The position numbers and the translations under genes are program-made. From Nectonema munidae (lineage: Eukaryota > Nematomorpha > Nectonematoida > Nectonematidae), in the NCBI GenBank assembly GCA_030549495.1, contig JAUIRK010000511.1, positions 75,001 through 139,000 on the forward strand: a DNA stretch of 64,000 bases. The letters are read 5' to 3'. Numbering within the stretch: position 1 is the first letter of the stretch; every line of letters begins with the position of its first letter. Below the pieces are notes generated by a model. It had not been told where the DNA came from. It did no database searches and was given only the letters and a program-made list of their open reading frames with translations. Positions 59,841 to 64,000 of this stretch are shown here, in pieces.

Positions 59841-60756
59841 TAATTACTTTAGTGGAAATTAATGTGGATTTGTAAGTATTTCTACATTAAAATAAATGAG
59901 TAAACGTTTTAAAATGTGTTTTTTTTAGTTTTCTACAACATATGTGATAATAATTAATACTTGTATATTATAGTGTTTTATAAAATAACCTTTAGACAGG
60001 TCATAAAGCCTACGATCTATACTTAGGAGAAGAGGGCTAACGGTTTCTTTAAATCATATAGCCCCACAAGCTACAGCCATAGCCCTGGTGTTCCCCTAAT
60101 CTGCCCGTGACCCCCAACCGATATAATCAATTAAATTGAATAAATAAAATAATTTCTGAATAGTTGAATTAAATAACTGTACAATAATTTTGATCATTGT
60201 ACAGTTCTTATAAAAAATATTACATATTAGTCTTTGTTTTACATTTGTGTAAATTTAATTAATAATAAAAAGATAAAAGGCAAGTTTGAAAATTAAGGAA
60301 AAGCAAGCAAAATGGGGAAAAGAAAAAAACATATTAAAAAGGAGGCAAGAAAGAAACAAAGATTAATAAAAGGGCTTTTTAGCTTATGATTGCGGCATTT
60401 ATTTTATTGAGTCAAATTATACTAATAGATTATATTTGCATTTGGATAAAAAGGCGGATCGTAATGATGTATATATATAGCTTTCACGTAACTAAATTTC
60501 AAAAGGATATAACGTTTCCTAAAATTTCATATATTATTATATCTTATTCTAAAGGGGTGTGCAAAATTTCAATAATAGAAGCGGGATTATTAAATTTCAT
60601 TGATTTTGTAAATAAGATTATTATTCCGAATATATGTATATTTTTCGAATATACTCAGTAAGACTTCGAACTATAAGTAATGGAAAGGTATCTTTAATTT
60701 ATTAACCATAAAAAAGAATTTTATTAATCAAAAAAATGTGAATGAGGTCATATCTT

Positions 60757-61348
60757 CATATATTTAACAACCTTTTTTTGCTATAGAACCCCTAAAATAA
60801 TTTTAAAATCTCATGGACCCCCAAATTGGAAAAAAAAAACAAAATTTTGGGGATTTAATTTTTTCATGGCAAGATATGTTCCTAGTATGTAGCATTATAG
60901 TGCAGAGACACTAAGCAATAGTTGGTTTATTCATAAATCTTTTTGTGAATTTAAAAAGCTGCCGCGTTTTTATTCATAAAATTTATTTTACTAATGGCCA
61001 GACATTTTTATTTTGGCGAGTACCAAAGAAAACCCTAAGCTTGTTCCTTGTAAAAAAGAATTGATATTCAATATTGTAGACGACTGAGACATAATATAAA
61101 TGTAAGCTAGAATTAAAATAGTTGGTCCCTAATTGGATTCAAAAACGGTTCAAATTCTTTATGTGAGATCTTAGCACATCACAAAGACGAAAAATGTTCC
61201 TTTGACAACAAAGTCATTACTTATTTAGGAATAACACAAATACCTTAACATATAAGTGCCATTAACAAAGTTTTCTTTTAAACTCTCCATGGACTCCCGA
61301 GATTTCCTGTCGATTCTTGGGGCCCACGTGGACAGCATTGGGAAACTG
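60757..61348. mobile_element. hAT-type MITE, diverged
   Basis: Right end, as complement, CAGTTTCCCAATGCTGTCC; the left side has AACAACC then TTTGCTATAGAACCCC, which resembles the inner part of the same terminus family. Both flanks carry a CCATGGACTCCC / CATGGACCCCC block in opposite positions. Confidence 0.5.
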
Positions 61349-61769
61349 ATTTAAATACTTTGATTTTGAAAAAAAATAATTAAAATAAAAAAAATCATTA
61401 TAGTCTAATTCGAGAAGATATATTTTATAGGTTTTACACTTCGAAATGCTTTATGTAAAAGATTGACATTACAATAAAATAAAATACCTAAAGTTTAGTA
61501 GTAGATAAAGCTTTAAAAGTAATTACAAACTTACTTCACTACAATAAGAAGTAAATTATCTTACCTAAGCTGCAATGTTTGCGTAGAAAACAATGTAAAA
61601 AAATCACGCCGAAGGAACGAATAAGCAATTTTATCATGCTAAGTGCAATACAATTTTTCATAATTTGCATGAATTGTCACAGACATGACAAAATCGCCAA
61701 AATATCCGAAACAGGAGGAGAAGCTTAAAATAGATAACAACAGCACATTCGCACATAAAGATTAAATAA

Positions 61770-61775
61770 TTTATT
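61770..61775 (-). terminator. Poly(A) signal of the unidentified minus-strand gene
   Basis: AATAAA on the minus strand 33 bases after the stop codon at 61808, the expected place for a short 3' untranslated region. Confidence 0.7.
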
Positions 61776-61807
61776 TTTATGAATAACAATAAAATAAAAT
61801 GGACATT

Positions 61808-63200
61808 CTATTTCTTTGTAGTGGTGCTGGTGGCATCCATATCAACGGGCTCCCATTTGCTCTTTCTCGTTTTATCGAGAACAAGTCCAGCGATCACCGT
61901 TTTTGCATTTGCTGGTTGTAATGAAGTCTTCGCAGAGGTGGATGATGAAGTGGTAGTCTCTTTCTTTTTGTTTGCATTGGTAGAAGTGTTGCTGCTTGAA
62001 ACAACTCCAGGCAAGTGTTCAGCCCTCACAATATCTTTTTTATGTTTGTTGCTTTCACTTGCTGTTAAACTAAGAAAGATTGAAGAAAAAGCTTTTTCAC
62101 TTTTAAATTTCTTTATATTGAGAAATGATAAATAATTTTTTGACTTTAAAAATATATATATTTGATTGGTTAATTAAAACGAATGAAAACGTGATTATAA
62201 ATTTAAAGAATTTATTTCTCCTATATTTTTTAATTATTGGTATTAATTTTAGTTTTAAGCAAATGCTTATATTCTAAGATATATAGATATTATTTTCAAT
62301 AAATCTATCTTTAAATTTATATCCTTCTTTTAGCATCTCTAAGTGTTAACCGTATAGCATAAAGAAAGATAAAAAGTAAGTCAAATGAAAGGAGAAGGAT
62401 TCTGCTCGCGTTAGAAAAAGTGAAAATAAATACAAAAAAAGTTTTTCTATTAATGTCAAAATACTTTAAATACAAATTAAGTTTTTTTTTAGAAAAGTTT
62501 TATTTTTCGTCAATCAAAATAGACATTCAATTTCAAAAAAAATTTTCCTACATCTAAAATTCTATTTTTGAATATGCTGAATTTGATGTTGCTCATTTTT
62601 TACAAATAAGTTTATAAGTATGTTAAGGCATCAATCAAATCTGTCCAAATCTGCCAAAAAGCCTTTCTATCTAAAATACCATTTTTGAATAAGATGAGTG
62701 ACATGACAATGTTGTCGCGAAAATGATACAGCGACTGCCAATAATCCCATTATTGTAGATAAAGAACAAACTTAAAAAAAAAATCTTAAAGATAAAACTT
62801 AACAAACTTTTTGTTTAAGTCTGTGTTGGAAAGAACTTCCAAAGGAAAACAAGACTTTCAAAATTTAAATTTAAAAAAGGTCGACAGGAGGTCTTCAAAT
62901 AACTTGAAAATGAAGGTGGACATTATTACATTCCTTTAACTGATGATTGATATTTGGGTAAAAACAAGTTGTACGTTTTTAAGCTTACATTCCTATTTTT
63001 ACAAAAAGAAATCTATCAATTTTTCGAGTGACAAAATCAATCACTTTTCCTAATCCTTCAAAATCTCGAGGAATTTTAACTCCATTCCTTTTTACTTTCA
63101 ATTTTTGAGACAAAAATGCAAACCTCTGATAATTTTTAAGAGAAAAACATTCCAAAATGTCATAAAGTTTGAAGATCACAATGTTCATTGTTTTTTTCAT
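61808..63200 (-). CDS. Unidentified protein, 3' part of a gene (two exons visible)
   Basis: Exons 63200-62989 and 62069-61808 join in phase (two bases plus one) across a 920-base intron with donor GGAAT|GTAAGC and acceptor CTTTTTCTTCAATCTTTCTTAG. From the ATG at 63200 the product would be 157 residues. The first exon reads LYDILECFSLKNYQRFAFLS ... FEGLGKVIDFVTRKIDRFLF; the second is low-complexity, rich in Ser, Thr, Lys and Asn, ending KSKWEPVDMDATSTTTKK and stop, followed by a poly(A) signal. No family was recognised. The ATG at 63200 is probably not the true start: an overlapping frame just upstream extends the same kind of sequence (see the 63160-63273 entry). Minus-strand coding is preferred over the open plus frame 61779-62135 because splice phase and poly(A) signal agree. 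Confidence 0.6.
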
Positions 63201-63273
63201 CCATTAAATTCAAATGATGTAAAATATCAAATAGATCTTCCCTCCCAAAAGATTGTTTCATTTTCCATGAATC
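63160..63273 (-). CDS. Overlapping upstream frame of the unidentified gene
   Basis: An acceptor-like TTCTTTAATTTATAG at about 63274 is followed by an open frame with ATG at 63261: MKQSFGREDLFDILHHLNLM, then DEKNNEHCDLQTL and TGA at 63160. It overlaps the start of the next frame by 41 bases, and the two read as one helical domain if one base is skipped near 63170. It could be a genuine upstream ORF, an assembly or sequencing slip, or a decayed gene. Confidence 0.4.
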   Translation of the reverse strand, partial: DSWKMKQSFGREDLFDILHHLNLMDEKNNEHCDLQTL

Positions 63274-64000
63274 TATAAATTAAAGAAAACTTTATATTTA
63301 AAAATATATAGGCTTTTTTCCACCCTCAAAAAATTAAACCAAAGGGGTATTACATTCCAAAAAAATTGGAAAGGCCAACCCATGGTGAAGGCGCCAAAAG
63401 TGGATTGTTATTGTATATTCACAAATATTGAAGACTTTCTATGCTAAAAATTAATCAATTCTCTTTTGAATCTCTTGATATCGAAAAGACATAAATACTA
63501 ATAATAATAACAGTTCTGAGCAGTTTTAACAAAAATAATGAAATAAATAACAAATTTAATTATCTATGATTTTTGCAATATTTAAAATTAAGTTAAAAGA
63601 AATACAGAAAAGAGTTAAACACTATATTTGAAGCGTACCCAGAACAATATTTGAAAGGGGTCAAAAAATTTTCTGATTATTGTTATTTTATGTAATTTAG
63701 TTATAACCAATTATCTGCTGAATGCATATTGTGCATATAAAAAATAGATAACTTAGGAAATATTTTAAAAACATGTTTTTTTCTTTGTCCCTTTTGATCC
63801 ATTTCCTATTTTTACAACAAAGATGAGAAGCAACTTAGCCAGGGCAAAATATTTTTAGGGGGGCTTTGCCTCATGTAGGCCCCGCGCGTATCCAAAAAAG
63901 TTTACTACCTCTGGCTTAGTGCAATCTCATTTAAAGTAGTCTTAAAAAGGTAGATCTCTATAAGTTTCAAGATCTTAAATGAAATTAATATTTCCATCAA
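63274..64000. other. Right edge, upstream side of the unidentified gene
   Basis: No further exon could be assigned. A G/C-rich piece near 63845-63890 (GCCAGGGC... GGGGGGCTTTGCC) looks like another transposon terminus. Confidence 0.45.

Larger units (their letters stand above)
57075..60110 (+). mobile_element. hAT transposon of ZMYM1-like type, broken
   Basis: About 3.0 kb. Left end region GGAGCCAGATTAACATGG and right end CCCCTAATCTGCCCGTG (complement CACGGGCAGATTAGGGG) are loosely inverted. Inside, the plus strand carries a decayed transposase from about 57273 to 59840. An AT-rich block with (TA)n at 58640-58900 appears to be a later insertion into it. Confidence 0.7.

Noticed and set aside
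61779-62135. Plus-strand open frame of 118 codons with hydrophobic composition
   Set aside because: Antisense shadow of the minus-strand last exon, which has matching splice phase and a poly(A) signal.
63430-63510. Minus-strand YLCLFDIKRFKRELINF, which could look like an upstream death-effector helix
   Set aside because: Followed by a stop with no splice donor before it, so it cannot be joined to the downstream exon.

Overview
The window is AT-rich animal DNA. It has long GT-AG introns, very long pure microsatellites and many decayed transposons, as in a crustacean or other arthropod nuclear genome. The general look recalls caligid copepods (sea lice), but that assignment is inference. No bacterial features, rRNA, functional tRNA, CRISPR array or recognisable retrovirus/Polinton-type element was seen.

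One gene dominates. On the minus strand, thirteen coding exons between 42266 and 14126 join in phase into a complete 821-residue acyl-CoA synthetase of the bubblegum family (ACSBG). All the usual adenylate-forming motifs are intact. Every intron is GT-AG; intron 1 is 59 bases and the others run from about 0.7 to 6.4 kb. A second minus-strand gene lies at 61.8-63.3 kb: two exons plus a poly(A) signal, encoding an unidentified protein of about 157 residues, possibly with more exons upstream.

Layout: 1-1303 pure (AC)n; 2854-4229 pure (GAT)n; 4.2-14.1 kb sparse sequence with two piggyBac-like MITEs and a SINE; 14.1-42.3 kb the ACSBG gene, whose introns hold hAT-type MITEs, a mariner relic, a hairpin repeat and, in the 6.4-kb intron 8, a Tigger/pogo transposon that was itself hit by a CACTG-ended transposon and carries a tRNA-headed inverted repeat. 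42.3-61.7 kb is gene-free and holds two LINE reverse-transcriptase relics, more piggyBac-like MITEs, a SINE, hAT-type MITEs and a broken hAT transposase of ZMYM1-like type (57.1-60.1 kb). 61.7-63.3 kb is the second gene.

The most notable signals are the nested intron-8 transposons with readable target-site duplications, a MITE family with a ladder of CGTCTG motifs, the two kilobase-scale pure microsatellites, and the unidentified 3'-end gene with overlapping reading frames. All similarity statements rest on reading and family knowledge; no database search was run.
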